Source of the DNA: Celoporthe dispersa
Taxonomy: Eukaryota > Ascomycota > Sordariomycetes > Diaporthales > Cryphonectriaceae
Direction of reading: 5' to 3'
Length of the DNA: 64,000 nt
Assembly: GCA_016584495.1 (NCBI GenBank)
Contig: WAID01000001.1
Coordinates: 1-64,000 of the forward strand
Shown here: piece after piece, positions 21,421 to 33,621 of the stretch
Position numbering within the stretch: the first letter of the stretch is position 1
Layout: each line of letters starts with the position of its first letter
The notes under the pieces: generated by a model
What the model was told of the DNA's origin: nothing
Seen by the model: the letters and a program-made list of their open reading frames with translations, nothing else
Databases searched by the model: none
Translations under genes and position numbers: made by a program

Positions 21421-22330
21421 TGTGCACAACCCAAGCCCAGTGAGTCACTAGCTCTCACACAAATAAGATCAGATATGCAGATGCTTATTATAGCTCAACT
21501 GAATGTTTGAGTTTGAGTAATCTTTTAAAACAAATTTCTTGGCACAAGTTGGGAAAAAGCTTATTAAATATTTAATATATAAAATAAATCAATAGTGATG
21601 ACTTTATAAGTTATGAATTTGGTTCTATAAGTTGCAAAATAGGTTATTAGCAAGAGAAACAGTCGATTTGAAAAGCTCGATATATATAACTATAGTTATT
21701 ACTTTCAATAAACAAATATTGTATATAGCTTTTCATTTATCGATCTATATATTGATATTATTATATTTTCAATAGCTTCAATAGCAGTGAACATTTTCAT
21801 TGTATATTTCAGCTGTATTTTCTATTGGGATTTACATTATATATACTCGCTCTTATTAACATAAACTTTCGAGATACTTTGAAGCTTTCGGGTTGCTGCA
21901 GTGCTTATTACAATCCCTTTCTGGGCTGCTTCAATTGATAGTTATTGATATATAGCCATTCGCAACTCTCTTTCTTCTCATAGCCAGTTATTAGATTATT
22001 GAATATCTGGCTAATCAAAGAGACCTTTTGCTTTATAGTTGCGGAAGACACACAAAAAGGTACTGCAAATGATAGGAAGGAAAGATGAATTATTCAAATA
22101 TTGCTAGGTGCCAAAGGCACTGCTATATACTGAAGCTTGGATAGCACTAGTTCTAATTGGGATAGCAACACTGTAACTCACTGGCTGGCCAGCCCTACAC
22201 CATTGAATGGGCGCAAGTCAGTAAATAGCCAGCTTATCTGTGAATAGCCTCATTTACCTGAGGCTTTGGGTCCATAGTTAATGGGACCCCACAAGGCCTC
22301 TGCCACAATAGTTTCGCAAAACAGCAGGAG
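21421..22330 (+). mobile_element. Decayed LTR element remnants
   Basis: A terminus like LTR copies 1 and 2 ends at about 21912 (GCAGTGCTTATTACA), preceded by TTATTAACATAAAC matching the same LTR region. After about 250 bp, 22036-22166 is the inverse of 17868-17995, followed by an LTR-start-like TGTAACTCACTGGC near 22168. The left boundary (TGTGCACAACCC near 21424) is a guess. AT-shifted, no coding capacity. Confidence 0.4.
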
Positions 22331-22474
22331 ATTTCGGCAAAAATAGCGAAACCCATCAGCAGCAGATCAATGTTGAGGTTTGAGGATAGGAAATAGCTTG
22401 TTCATTGGCGCAAGTATAATTTGATATTTGCGCATTAGCGAATACCAGTAAAATACTTCTTTATATTGATAATA

Positions 22475-24317
22475 AGTCGCAGGGGGTAGTTCTTGGCCAC
22501 CCCCCCTTCTTGGCCACCCTAGCCAGCCATATTCAAAATAGATATATATATTCAATTCAATTACTTTCAGCCCTATTCACCCACCACAATACAATCCTCT
22601 TCATCAGTAACTAATTCGATATCGCTCTTTTCATCCTCGCTTTCCTTTTCTGGCCTAGCTGCTTTTTGAGCTTGCTGTATAGCTTTAATACCAACAAACT
22701 TCGAATTCGGGCTTGGTTCAACCTTTTCTTCTTTTGCTAGGCTTAGAAGCCTCAATTTGTGCTTTTAAAGCCTTGTTTTCCTCCAGAGCCTTAGTTAAGG
22801 CTAGATTTCTCTCATCCCAAGCTTTCTATATCTTTCTGAAGAAAATGCATTATTTAGAAAGGATAGGAAGCTAGCCTCGATTCTGTTGCAGTTGATAGTA
22901 AAGATCTTTAGCTATCCTAAGAGTCGAATATATATCCAATAGCTATAAAAGTACTCTTAAGGCTGAATTAGATCCAGCTAATGCTTCTAAGCCTGAATTT
23001 GATAAAGTCTGAAGATATTGTTGATTGCTCTCGAGAAGAAGAGGGCTCAGAAGGGGCTTAGCTAAGGAGAGAGGCTAAAGACTAGAAGCTTTCCATTCAG
23101 ATTTAATATTCTGAATAGAAAAGCTTTCCAGACGAGCCTAATAATAGTTCTCAAGAAATAAACGCTTTCCTAGAATAGAACTATCTTCCTATTAGCTTAG
23201 AGCATTAAGCTTCTTTCTATAAGCTCTCTTGAGAGAGGAAAAGACTCCTAGATCGAGAGATTGAAGAATATGAGAAATATAAGGAGGCAAATAAAGCAAT
23301 AGAATATTGTTTTAAAAGCACTCCCATATAAAATCGTTAATTGTATAGCTGCTATAGCTATCCAGGATCAATAATCTAGCTTCTGAAAGGTTTGCTAGCT
23401 AGCTAAAAGGAATAAATACTTTCTTTAGCTATTCGAGTGCCATTTCATTAGTAATCTATCTATTATCTGTAATAGTAAACTGCCAGCTATCAAAAGGAGC
23501 TATATTCATAGGAAATTATTATTATTATATAGTTTTTCTCTTGAAAATGACTAAAGGAAGGAGATAGGTGCTAATAGCTGAGATATATTCGAAGAAAGAG
23601 ATCTAAGCTCGCGATCCAGGGTCTTTTTTCTGTATTAAATATGAAGAAAAGCCTCCAAGAACTAATCTATTCTCGCCTTAGCCTTCTATTATCCCAGCCT
23701 TATCCATATTCTATTTATTGGCTAGCTTGATAGCTTGGATATAAGGAAGATTGAATAAACGGAACCAAGGCTTTATTATTTCTGTTGTTGCTTTATTAAT
23801 TCGAGCAGAAACTATGCGCTGAGTTTTTCGGACCTGGATATCTGGATTTCTCTTTAAAAAAGAGATAACCCATTTCTTTCCGAGAGATTGAGAGTCTCCT
23901 TTGATATAGAGGATCTTCTGAGCAAAGAACCTTAGTGCTGAATGGCTCGGTGGAAGCCCTAGGCTTTCTTGATTATGGATCCACTCGACGAGCTGCGTTT
24001 CCTAGCTAAAGGAGAGCCTTTGGCTAGATTCGTGGGCTGTTTTATGCGAAGATCTTCCTTGAAGGCGTTGTTGAAGAGTAGCTCTTGGAATGCCCTATTC
24101 TTTCGAGGCTGTTCGTTGTGATAAGCCATTTCTGACAGCCTCAATGGCCTGGGCTAGCTCAGATTCAGTATATGGCTTCATTGGGGTTAAATCAAACGTC
24201 AGTAGAAATATGAGGCTATTCGGATATAAATTGGTTGAGAAAAAGGAAAAGAAAAGACGGGTGGTTGATGCGGCAGAAGTGCCGAGCGGGGGTGGCCAAG
24301 AACTACCCCCTGCGACT
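22475..24317 (-). mobile_element. pogo/Fot1-like Tc1/mariner transposon, RIP-mutated
   Basis: Length 1,843 bp, flanked by TA on both sides (22473-22474 and 24318-24319). Terminal inverted repeats 22475-22504 and 24288-24317 are identical over 30 bp (AGTCGCAGGGGG... ends). On the minus strand decayed frames include KKWVISFLKRNPDIQVRKTQ, the CENP-B-type HTH region of Fot1/pogo transposases, and later NRWITNEMALEWL and LLILDSYSSY, the DDE-domain neighbourhood. Many TAA/TAG stops and AT bias mean no active transposase. Confidence 0.85.
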
Positions 24318-24699
24318 TAATATATTAAAATTTCGTAATAGACAAAAAGAAAACTAGTTATAGAGCACTGTATACTCTCCTCACAAAAGCAGTAGAATTT
24401 GATCTAGTTAGCTTTCCATATTATTATGCAAAATGCAAGTATTGACTTGCAGCTTTCATCTGATTCGTTAGACAAATCCACCTTGCTAAAAGAGCAGCTG
24501 TCTGCATAGCTCAGATCTGCACTAGTCTGTATTTGGCTTAAGCTGTTATCTATTTCTAAAGATGATCAAACTTGAAAATGAGGGGTAAATTTGAAGTGCT
24601 TAATTTCTGCATCTACAAAGTGACAAGAACCTAGTGCTCCCCAGCTTCAAAACACCTTACATCATTGAAAGCATTGTTTTAGACAAGACGAACAACAAT

Positions 24700-27600
24700 A
24701 TGGAACACAAAGAATCGACTACAGAACATGGCTCTGAGTTGCAGCTTGGAAATAGAGCAGGCACTGTCCACACGCCCCAAGATGACAAGCTTTCTATCGA
24801 CAATAGTGCTGATGGAAAGGAAGAAACTCTGAATCAGAAAATTGAATCCCTACAGAAAAGTCTCCGTAAACTTGAAATGGAGAATGATAGGTTGCATAAG
24901 GAGCTGGAGAAGCGGACATCCAACGCCTCGAAGACCTTTTCAGACTGGGAAGAAGGCAGCTTTGAGGATCAATCTGTGAGTCACAAATGTTGAAGGGACT
25001 TTGATATGATGGCTAAATATATCGACAGCATGCTGTTGACTCCGATGACTCCGATCTAACTGCCTCCAAGCATCTCATCTCTCCAGAGATGGTATCTCAT
25101 CTTGTCCCGGCTGTCGTAGGCAACTGGGAGCTGAACACGGAGCTGGGACGCTGGGAACCCGTGAAAGGAACATTATCAGACAGCGAGCTGGATCCGTTTG
25201 CTGACATTCCCGATCTGGTTGTGGACATTGCTGCTGAAGCAAAGTACCTCAAATACCCGTCTGGTCTTGCCAAGCCTAGTCAACCCATACCTATTGAGCC
25301 AAGGAGTTCTACTGGGGAAGAGCTGAACGATCTGTTCACCGAAGCAGATCATACATCTGAGATCGAATCTCTTGCATCTGCTATGCCGAGTCTGACTTCA
25401 GACACGACTCTCTCGTCCCTCGGGTCCCCTGTCAGCATACAAGAGGCGACTCAAGAGCTAGCTGAGCTGCTATTACAAAATGAAGCGCTCAAGTCTCTCT
25501 TCACTGCCGGGCTAGATATAATGGGTACAGACAAGATCGAGAGGAACTGCAGTCGCCTTCTGAGCCTACTTGCCAAGGATCTCTGTGAGGAAGCAGGTAA
25601 TCCACTTGAGATGAGTATTGGACGGCTGGTGAAGCTTAGGCGAAAGGTGATCTCACGCCTAGTCGTCTCTGCTATTGACCCCTCTCGTACGGAAAGGAGA
25701 GCTCAAATGCAGGCCATACTGCTTGGAGACGAAGAGAGACAAGAGAGGATTGAACAGTATCTGAGATCTCTCAGAGAAGTGGCCCCTGATTCTGGCATTG
25801 GGATGACTGGGCTTGATAAACCGTCATTGGCTAAACATGACACAGACGAGAGCCCATCAGAGGGAGGCGAAGACGGCACTGCAGCCTTACCAAAGCTCTC
25901 ACAGCTCAGAGAATTCGTCCTCAGATCGAAGGCAATTGCGATGTTTCAGGCCAAGCTTGAGGCTTTTGTCCGCCCACAGGCTCCAGCAACAGTTTCAAAA
26001 GAGCAACGTGAGACGGTGGTGGCCGATCCAGCTGTCGATTTACTGCAACGCATGCCAGGCTTGGAAATTTGGCTCAACTTCGTGTTGGGGAAGCTAGTCA
26101 GCCGGAGATTCATTTCGCATATTTCCCATTGGATCATCAGCGCTACCAGGCCGAGAATCCCCCGTGGTTACCAGAGGATCACATGGGTTTGTGTAAGTCT
26201 AAGGTCCCCCGCTTACTTAGCATAACTAAAATTGTGCTCGGGTGGAAAAAACCTGCAAGTATCAAAGAGTAATGCCCGCTGAGCAGAGAATCTCTTTGAT
26301 ACCAGCAGCATAATTAAGAAGAAATTAAGGCAAGATGTTACTTGCGAACAAAAGACACCCGAATGATGCCAAGGTTGAAGATGGCATCGCGCGGAAGCGT
26401 TAACATCTGACAACCTTTTCTCATCCCTACATTTTTAAATTTTTACTCGTGGTCTTGTGAACCAGTTCTAACAGACGATTACAACAGGGATGTGGAAAAG
26501 CAATGTACAGCGATGTCAAAGAAATGTATGACGGAGGGGCTCAGCATCTCCAGCAGGAACTAAGGCGGGCGGCGGCCACGGCAGCTGTTGCAAACTCCAC
26601 CCAAACATCACATGCCGCCTCTGCGATCAGCCATAACAACAGTTTCATTGCACAATCTGCTTCGACACCTGCCGCTCAGTCTGATACTATCTCTATAGCA
26701 TCGGGATTCCCCCGAGGTCTTGTCGCACAGCTTACGGACAACGGTCAGACTACTGCAGGTGTCACTACACGGAATCAATTCCTGCTTCTTTGCGTGAATG
26801 GAACTAAGCTAACACAACTTGAACACATCCCTATTTTCTCAGGTCTAGACGACCAAGCTCTATTCCAGGACATTCGTCGTGCTTATATAGACTTACGAAT
26901 GCAACACAAGCGGGTTTTCCATCCGGACACGCCCGAAATGTTCAAAGCACTAGTGGATGGGATGGATCGTTGCTGGGCGGCAACCCAGTACTTGACCTGC
27001 AAGCTGTTTGCTAAGCTCAAACTTGGTTGGCTGGTTTGGTGGCTTGGGGATGATGTTTTCTTTATACCAAAAAGGGCAGACTTTGTTAGGGTAAGTTGAG
27101 CTCTCATCTCAGTTGCCATGTGCTTAACCATATTGTCACAGTAGTCACAGACTGCTTTAACTGGTTTATTGCATCCATAAGAAATGAACTTATAATTTTA
27201 TAACCGAAAGTGGACTGAAAGACTGATATAGCTTCAAATAGTTCCAGCTCGTACCCATCAAAATGGATGTTGCACCAAGGATACTCGAACTGTGCCTCCC
27301 TCCCCCAGAGCAAGTCAACAATCGGAATTACCATTACGCGCCTTGCCCACCGGATGTGTGCAATCAAGAGCTCGGCCTACCTTTCCTTCATGTCTTGCTT
27401 GAACCTGGCATTCATTTGGATGACTTCTGGACCAATCATATGCCCAAGAAGCTTAAAGAAAAGCTGAAATACGAGAGAGGTCTGGAACAGGTCATTGGTT
27501 GGGGCATCTACATCAAAGAAGGTCCAAATTGGCATGCGTTTGCCATTCTGACAACTCTTTTGACTTTGCTCAGCTTTGCTATTGCTTTAGCATACTCATT

Positions 27601-27772
27601 TGCGCTGGAAGACATATCTAGTGGATTCACTATAGGGTCTTTTTCTTCTTGCAGCAGAGACGCTAATAGTGACATTATCACTGACAGTTGTTATGGCTTC
27701 ATTGTCGAGTTGAATTACTATTATCGAATTCAATCCAATGGTAGTTTTGATGAACAGCGTGGATGTTGGTGA
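24700..27772 (+). CDS. Fungal protein of unnamed family with C-terminal membrane segment
   Basis: Four exons: 24700-24975, 25029-26192, 26475-27090, 27242-27772 (donors GTGAGT, GTAAGT, GTAAGT). Exon 1 has a coiled coil (EETLNQKIESLQKSLRKLE). The C-terminal part has DDQALFQDIRRAYIDLR, PCPPDVCNQELGLPFLHVLL and GWGIYIKEGPNWHAF, then one hydrophobic helix (LTTLLTLLSFAIALAYSFAL) and SGFTIGSF. I recall this pattern from many Pezizomycotina proteins of unknown function. One base is missing near 26132 (TGGATC) and one near 26502 (CAATG); both restored give 863 codons with all splice phases consistent. The 282-bp second intron holds a foldback element. Confidence 0.6.
26238..26362. repeat. 125-bp foldback (MITE-like) sequence inside an intron
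   Basis: Outer arms TCGGGTG (26238-26244) / CACCCGA (26356-26362) and GCAAGTA (26255-26261) / TACTTGC (26339-26345) are inverted complements at matching spacing. An inner 11-bp perfect stem GTATCAAAGAG (26259-26269) / CTCTTTGATAC (26292-26302) overlaps them. It lies wholly within intron 2 of the 24.7-kb gene and explains that intron's length. Confidence 0.6.
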
Positions 27773-29432
27773 GAAGGAAAGTTATATTTCTCTGATTCTA
27801 CAGAAGTGTAAACAAAAGAGAGGAGAAAGATATTCTTAAGCTATATAATTATATAGAAAAGCAAGCAATTGTGGAAACAACCTGACCAATAGGAGGCCCT
27901 GCTTGCGGCAGTATTAAATGGGAATCTTAAACACCTAGCTGTTCAGGCTGGATTACTTTCAATGATGCAATTTAACCCAAGTAGGCTTCTTAGCCTGATC
28001 CCGAGATTCTGTAAGAGTGTAAGAATCGATATTTTGTTCGATGTTGGATTCTAGCATGTAGCATTCGGGTCTAATATTCCATAAACACTCTATTTCATGA
28101 CTTGGAAGTGGGTGATAAAGTCGGTAATGGATTAATAATGAATTGTTCCTAAATTGATTGTGTAAATGAATTTCTTTTGCTCAAGCAGCGAAATAATAAC
28201 ATTAACCTCCAGTGCAGCTGGCAAGGTTGCGGTAATAGCAGCAGACCATCCCAAGGTTTCAATAGGGGTCCGCCTCAGTGAGAGCTGTCCCTCAATTGGG
28301 CCTATTGTCTATCAGTAGAACCATTCCTAGCTACAACAAGTATAAATAAGCCAAACTTCGAACTGTTAACATCTTGCTTCAACCAACAACTTTCTATGCT
28401 TGTGGCTTGTTTATCTCCCTCCTGAGACTTGACGCTGCATATCCTTGACTCTAGGAAAAACTCAACATGTTCATGTAGCAACCATTTAGCCCTCTTATGC
28501 TCTCCTACTCAAGCACTCAATCCCCTACATTCAGATGGTTTGCTTTCGACATGACACAGCAAAGCTCCAAAAATAAAGGTTGATCATTCAGCAAGTCCTT
28601 ATCATCTGATGCTTAACATTGTTTGCACCGAGACAACATTTGTTGCTACCTTTGCTTTCCTTCTGCTTCAAACCTCAGTGCAGGCTGCATACAAGCATAT
28701 TGATGGGCTGTTTGCTCTCAGCGCAGCTACTTATGAGATGCAGAGGCGGATGTAGACTCCAAACTGTTTTCTCAGCATGCACAAGGGCAGCGAGGACTTT
28801 GGACCTTATCTTGCGCAATTCCTAGGTGAAGGTTTATCCAAGTTGTCGCTGCAGATGAAGTTGTTAAACCAGAAGTCCAGCGCATGCGCACAAAGGAACA
28901 ATACTCCCACAATCAAGCTATGAGATTACATTGGAAATAAAAACAACAATGCACCCTCTATACAGGAGGGGTTCTAGCTTATTCTAGCTTATAAGGGGCA
29001 TAAGAAAGTTTTTAAAAAGTTTAGAAAGTTAATAGAGTATAGAAGCTTACGAGAAGTGTAATACGCATTGCAATAACTTCTTTACATGACAGCTTGACAA
29101 GTAACACATCTAGTATAATAAAAATCACATTTTATAAATTACTTGCGATTCACGAAAAATTATCAATTTTTAAACTTTGAATGGCTATTAAATTAATTGG
29201 AATAAAAACAATAATAAAGAAATAAAGCATTCCTAGATCTTCGAGTCCATGTGTTACACGCTTCTCACGTCCTAGGTAAGCCTCAACGGCTAAAATAACG
29301 ACGGACACCATAGTGCTTGATCTCATTCGTTCGTACTCCCGAGGTTATAGGTCCACGGTAATGCATATATCGTGGAGGCTGACGAGTGTGAACGAAGGCT
29401 TGATCCTCTAGCGTTACACCTTATCCATGCAT
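27773..29432. other. Gene-free interval
   Basis: About 1.66 kb with no convincing coding frame or recognisable repeat family; AT-rich after 28970. Confidence 0.4.
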
Positions 29433-30942
29433 CTAGACACCACACATAGTTCGAAGCAAAGCCGTAGTGCCATCCTCGGTATTGACATCGCCAATGTAAC
29501 CTAAGTATCCCTCTCCATATTTGGCGAAGACAGCCGGGCTCTGTCGAGTGGAGCCCCGCTCGACGTACACCTGGTCCTGGGGCTCAATATTGCCAAGCTG
29601 GAGTGCCTTCATGCTGTAGTGGGGATGAAGATTGGGGTAACCGTTGAGTCGACTGATAGTTACACCTGCGCGGCGGTTCAGCGCGAAGTCAGAGCGGTGG
29701 TAATCGGAAGATTCCCATGCAAGGCTGAATCCTTTGGAAAAAAATCCGCAATGTCGTCTGGCGCGACAAAGCTGCAGAAATGGAATCCCAGGACGACCGT
29801 CCCCCCGGCACGAGCGTATTTCGCGAGCTCGTCACGGACAGCAACGAATCCGTGGTGCGCAGCCGCGGCGTCGGTGGCGACAACTGCGGCATAACGCTTC
29901 CCCCTGGCCGGAAAGATGCTCTATTGCGCTGCTGATTTGAGTCACTTCCGTGACATTCGCTCGCGTGCGGAGCTCGGCCAAGACCTCGGAATACATATCA
30001 TCGAAGAATCCAATCTTCTCGAGTGACAAGAGGAGGACCGAGGGGCGAGAGGTCGACGACAACGATCCAGTAGCACCTGCATGAGGTTGGGACAGCACAG
30101 CATTGACTCTCTCCTTGTCCCATTTCCACTTGAGCTCGCCACGAAGACCTCGGGGGTCGCGGTTGCTGGCCTGAGTTTCGAACCAGTTCATCAGGAGCTT
30201 CTGGTTTTCTGAAGGGTTCTCAGCGTCGTATGCCTCCAGCAGCTCCAGCCAGCCAGAGTATCCGCCGACGTCCTCGGCACAGCCATGACCCTCTCCATCA
30301 AGGCAGACAAAGCCGCTGGTAGGGTCCGCCCGCCCAACGCACGTGATGACGTGCTCCCAGCCATCACCAAAATCGTAGTTGTAGGTGAAAGCCTTGCCAG
30401 AGGTTTTGGGGTCGTCTAGGACGGTGAAGAGCTTGAATTTGGAGCTATCTCGACTTGGGGGTGACAACGGCATACCAGGAATCTGGATAGACTCATCAAC
30501 GGTGTCAAGGTCGGTGATCTTGAAGATAGGCAATGGCCCCGCAAGCCTGTGTTCATGGCCTAAAGGGTTGTTCTGATCGTAGAAGTCAAAGTCATATAGG
30601 TGGGTCTTTGCCCAGCCAAACGCGATTAGAAGCGCCTGGCTCAGAGATGCAAAGGTGCTAGTAGCTGGACACGACAAAGTGCGAGATATGCGCGGGTTGG
30701 TGATGTGCCTGGGGTGCAAATCCACCTTGAGGATGTAGTTCTGGCGTCTGCACTCGGACTTGTGGACAGGCCAGTCCTGCCCTTGACAATTGGCCCCTGT
30801 GGAAATTGAAACCTTGTATCAGCTATCGAAGCGTGGCTGTCATAAGTCATATAGTCTTACCACAATAGCTGCGAGACCGACAGCGCCCGCATCGGAGGAG
30901 CTTTCCCCCCTTCTTGCCGCAGACAGCACAGCTACCAGACAT
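29433..30942 (-). CDS. MYND zinc finger + pRiA4b ORF-3-like domain protein
   Basis: Exon 1 30942-30861, exon 2 30796-29433; intron 30860-30797 (GTAAGA..CAG) falls inside the zinc finger. Spliced, the MYND Cys/His set is complete: CAVCGKKGGKLLRCGRC, SYC, NC, HKSEC (residues about 5-45). The pRiA4b ORF-3 fold follows, with FGWAKTHLYDFDF, YNYDFGDGWEH and EDVGGYSGWLELLEAY. A C-terminal region contains VVLGFHFCSFV and GEGYLGYIGDVN, as in fungal homologues. One extra C in C5 (29900-29904) and one missing C at 29731-29732 break the frame; corrected it is 481 aa. Function unknown; MYND suggests protein-protein contact. Confidence 0.78.
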
Positions 30943-31393
30943 GCTGGATGCTTCAACAGCTACTGATCACAAGACTTCTGATGGAAAGATTGATTCGTGG
31001 GTCGTGGTATAAGTATAGCATCAAGTGCTCCTCTGATTCTGAAGTAGCGGTACTGTTAGATACAATAATAGTCTGGTTAACGAAGAAGTTTGTAGTCGTA
31101 TCGTTCAATGTTGTTTTAGGAAAGAAATTGCACGGTAGCTACTGCGGGGGGTTGAAACCGTTTAGGATATCGGTTAGCTAATCGTTCAAACCTGGGAGGC
31201 TCGCTCGATTAGGCTTAGCTCACCTGCACTGCTTACCTCTCTTTCTACACCAGAAGAATCTTTTACCAAATCTCAGCTCTAAATTCAAAGTCATTACCGA
31301 AACTTGAACAGATCCTGGACTTTCTTCCCAGATACACTGACTGATACGTGAGTCATATCAACTATTAAGTTTCAATATCTCTACAACAGAACG
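30943..31393. other. Intergenic between divergent MYND gene and HET pseudogene
   Basis: Presumed promoters for both directions; no motif singled out. Confidence 0.4.
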
Positions 31394-33375
31394 ATGGCCT
31401 CAAATTTTCCTCTACCGCCAGCTCCACCCCCAATGTTGGGCAATAGAGTTGATGGCAGTTATAACGAAAGCTTAATCTCCGACTCAGTCTGGCCTCACAG
31501 ACTGCTCCACGTGGAATCGATGACATCCTACGTGAGGGCTGGGGATTCCACATATAACGGAATGCCAGCCCCGCAATACAACATCACCCGCTATACCTGG
31601 GGGCGCTTCGAAGATCATGAGCGAAAAACAACACCGCTGGAGGTGCACGATGTTACGTGGCCAATACCCTGCACTAAAAGTGATGCTTTCACCGCTACAG
31701 AATTCCACAACGCAATTAAGCACGCTGCTCAAGGCTTTAAGAGACGCTGTGACTGGGTATGGATCGATATAGCATGTATTCCACAGAGGCATGATGGCGA
31801 ATCCGCTGAAGATAAAGTTATCCGCAGCCAGGAGATCGGCCGGCAAGTCCAGATCTTCCAGAGAGCTCAGGAAGCCTTCGTGTGGTTGTTTGGCCTGAGG
31901 CTGTACGGCGATACAGCACCACGTGCCGGCGACGGAGAGCGTCTGGTCATTCTTGATGACGTCTTCGCGATCCTAAACCGTGACACAGATTGGATGGATG
32001 AGAATCGCCATCTAGTCCGATGTGGCTCTGCCTTTGACTACCTTAAAGAGTTGGACAGGGTGTCAAGGTGTCTGGAAATGTGGATGGAAGAAGTCCTCGA
32101 GCACCCCTGGTTCACATCACTTTGGACTTTGTAGGAGATGGTACTGCGACCGAACGCATATGTTCTCTTCGACGATGGGCTTTTTTCATGGCCCACGCTT
32201 GCCTGGCTCACTGTGGACTTTCGTTGATATCAAAGGAGATCTTTTCTTCTTGGAACTCCTACTTCAAGACAGCTCACGGCGCCGACATGTTTGCGATCTT
32301 CGAGATTCAAGCCTGCTAGAGGCTCCCGACCACAAGTATGAGATCCAGGCTTATTTCGAGAGGTTCTGGCCGCGTCTAGAGAGACTCGCAGTCGCACAGA
32401 AATTGAGGGGCCTTAATTGTCTAGGCGTGGAATACCCTCATACTGCCTATTCGGCCACAGCCAGACGCCAAACATCCGGACAAGAAGATCGAATACATGG
32501 CATCTCTCAGGTCTACGGTATCAGCTGTAACCACTCGCTCAGGGAAAGTAACCCCGAAGCCATCCTTATGGCCTTAGAGGATGACTTTGGTTCGAAGCTG
32601 ATAGCAAAAGCTCCTCTGCTGTCATAGCTATTCATCTACAGCTCTGAGAATCGGCCTCGGAAGAGCTGGCTTATGACACAGCAATGCAACGCCGACGACA
32701 GCTACTGGGTGTCTTTCGGTTACAATCCCACAACTTCGATTGCACAGAACCTATTCTATTCTTTCGAGGGGCTTCGAAGCCAACCGTTTTTGGGCTTCGT
32801 TGGAAAGGGATGGGATCTAATCGACTTCGTTACCACTACACCAGCTTCGAGCCCTTCTTTAGAGCCATCAACTCATTACAAAGTACCATACTTCCAAATT
32901 AAATCCGTTCCGCGCGACAGACCCCTCCTTGTATCGCGGTCTGATGTTGGACCAGCATATGTCAAGGAGAGTCCTTGGCCGCGTCGTGGATTATTTTCAG
33001 GATGAACAAAGCATGGCTGAAGCAGTGCATCAGTTGTACCACCACTACATCGGCGATTCATCTAGCCGCGGTAAAACTGATTAATCTATCATCATCTCCC
33101 TGTTAGGATCAACTACTCACAGCGGAGGTTATTTTCCGTCTGTAGACTATGTCGGCATTGTCGAGGTCCCATACTTATCGTCTGGCACAAGTTCGATAGG
33201 CATTTTACCGGGCAGCGATATCGGTTGGGTAATGCAGAGCAACAATTCTGGACAAATATCGAAATGCATGGAGCGTATCGGCTTGATAAGGTGGAGAGAA
33301 ACATACGAACGAAATTCCGAACATGATTGGTCAAGGTTCTACAACCTCCCACCCCCAAGAACCTCGAGTATTTGA
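31394..33375 (+). pseudogene. HET-domain pseudogene A ('WPRRLLHV' type)
   Basis: Begins with a 30-residue leader, then SVWPHRLLHVESMTSY, YNITRYTWGRF, WVWIDIACIPQR, IGRQVQIFQRAQEAFVWL and HPWFTSLWTL. It then hits TAG (32132-32134) exactly where LWTLQEA has Gln. Reading moves to another frame between about 32206 and 32225 (IQAYFERFWPRLERLA, RRQTSGQEDRIHGISQVYGI), hits TAG at 32625 where LLSQ is expected, and changes frame again near 32960. It passes TAA 33082 and ends at TGA 33373 after MERIGLIRW, equivalent to the TGICIW ending of intact relatives. Homologous to the intact gene at 62142. Stops fit CAG/CAA to TAG/TAA. Confidence 0.85.
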
Positions 33376-33621
33376 TTGTGTAAAGGAATTACTCTTGATT
33401 GAGGTGGGCAATACGTAATACAGCCTTCAACGTTCATTCCCTTTCAGAGACGGATCGAACAGAAGTTTAGTTGTTAGCATCGAGGCGGCTAAAGTATCAG
33501 ACAGAGGTAGTCGTTATATACATTAGACTCTTGCGCCTTCGCAAAACTCCTAGTCACTCTTTCATCTGGCGGTAAAGCTCTCCTGAAAACATCTAACATT
33601 ACAAAACCCCTTGGACCACAT

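Noticed and set aside
26193..26474. Splitting the 24.7-kb gene into two genes at the long intron
   Set aside because: Splice phases and the two-base correction give one continuous 863-codon frame, and a foldback insertion accounts for the intron length.
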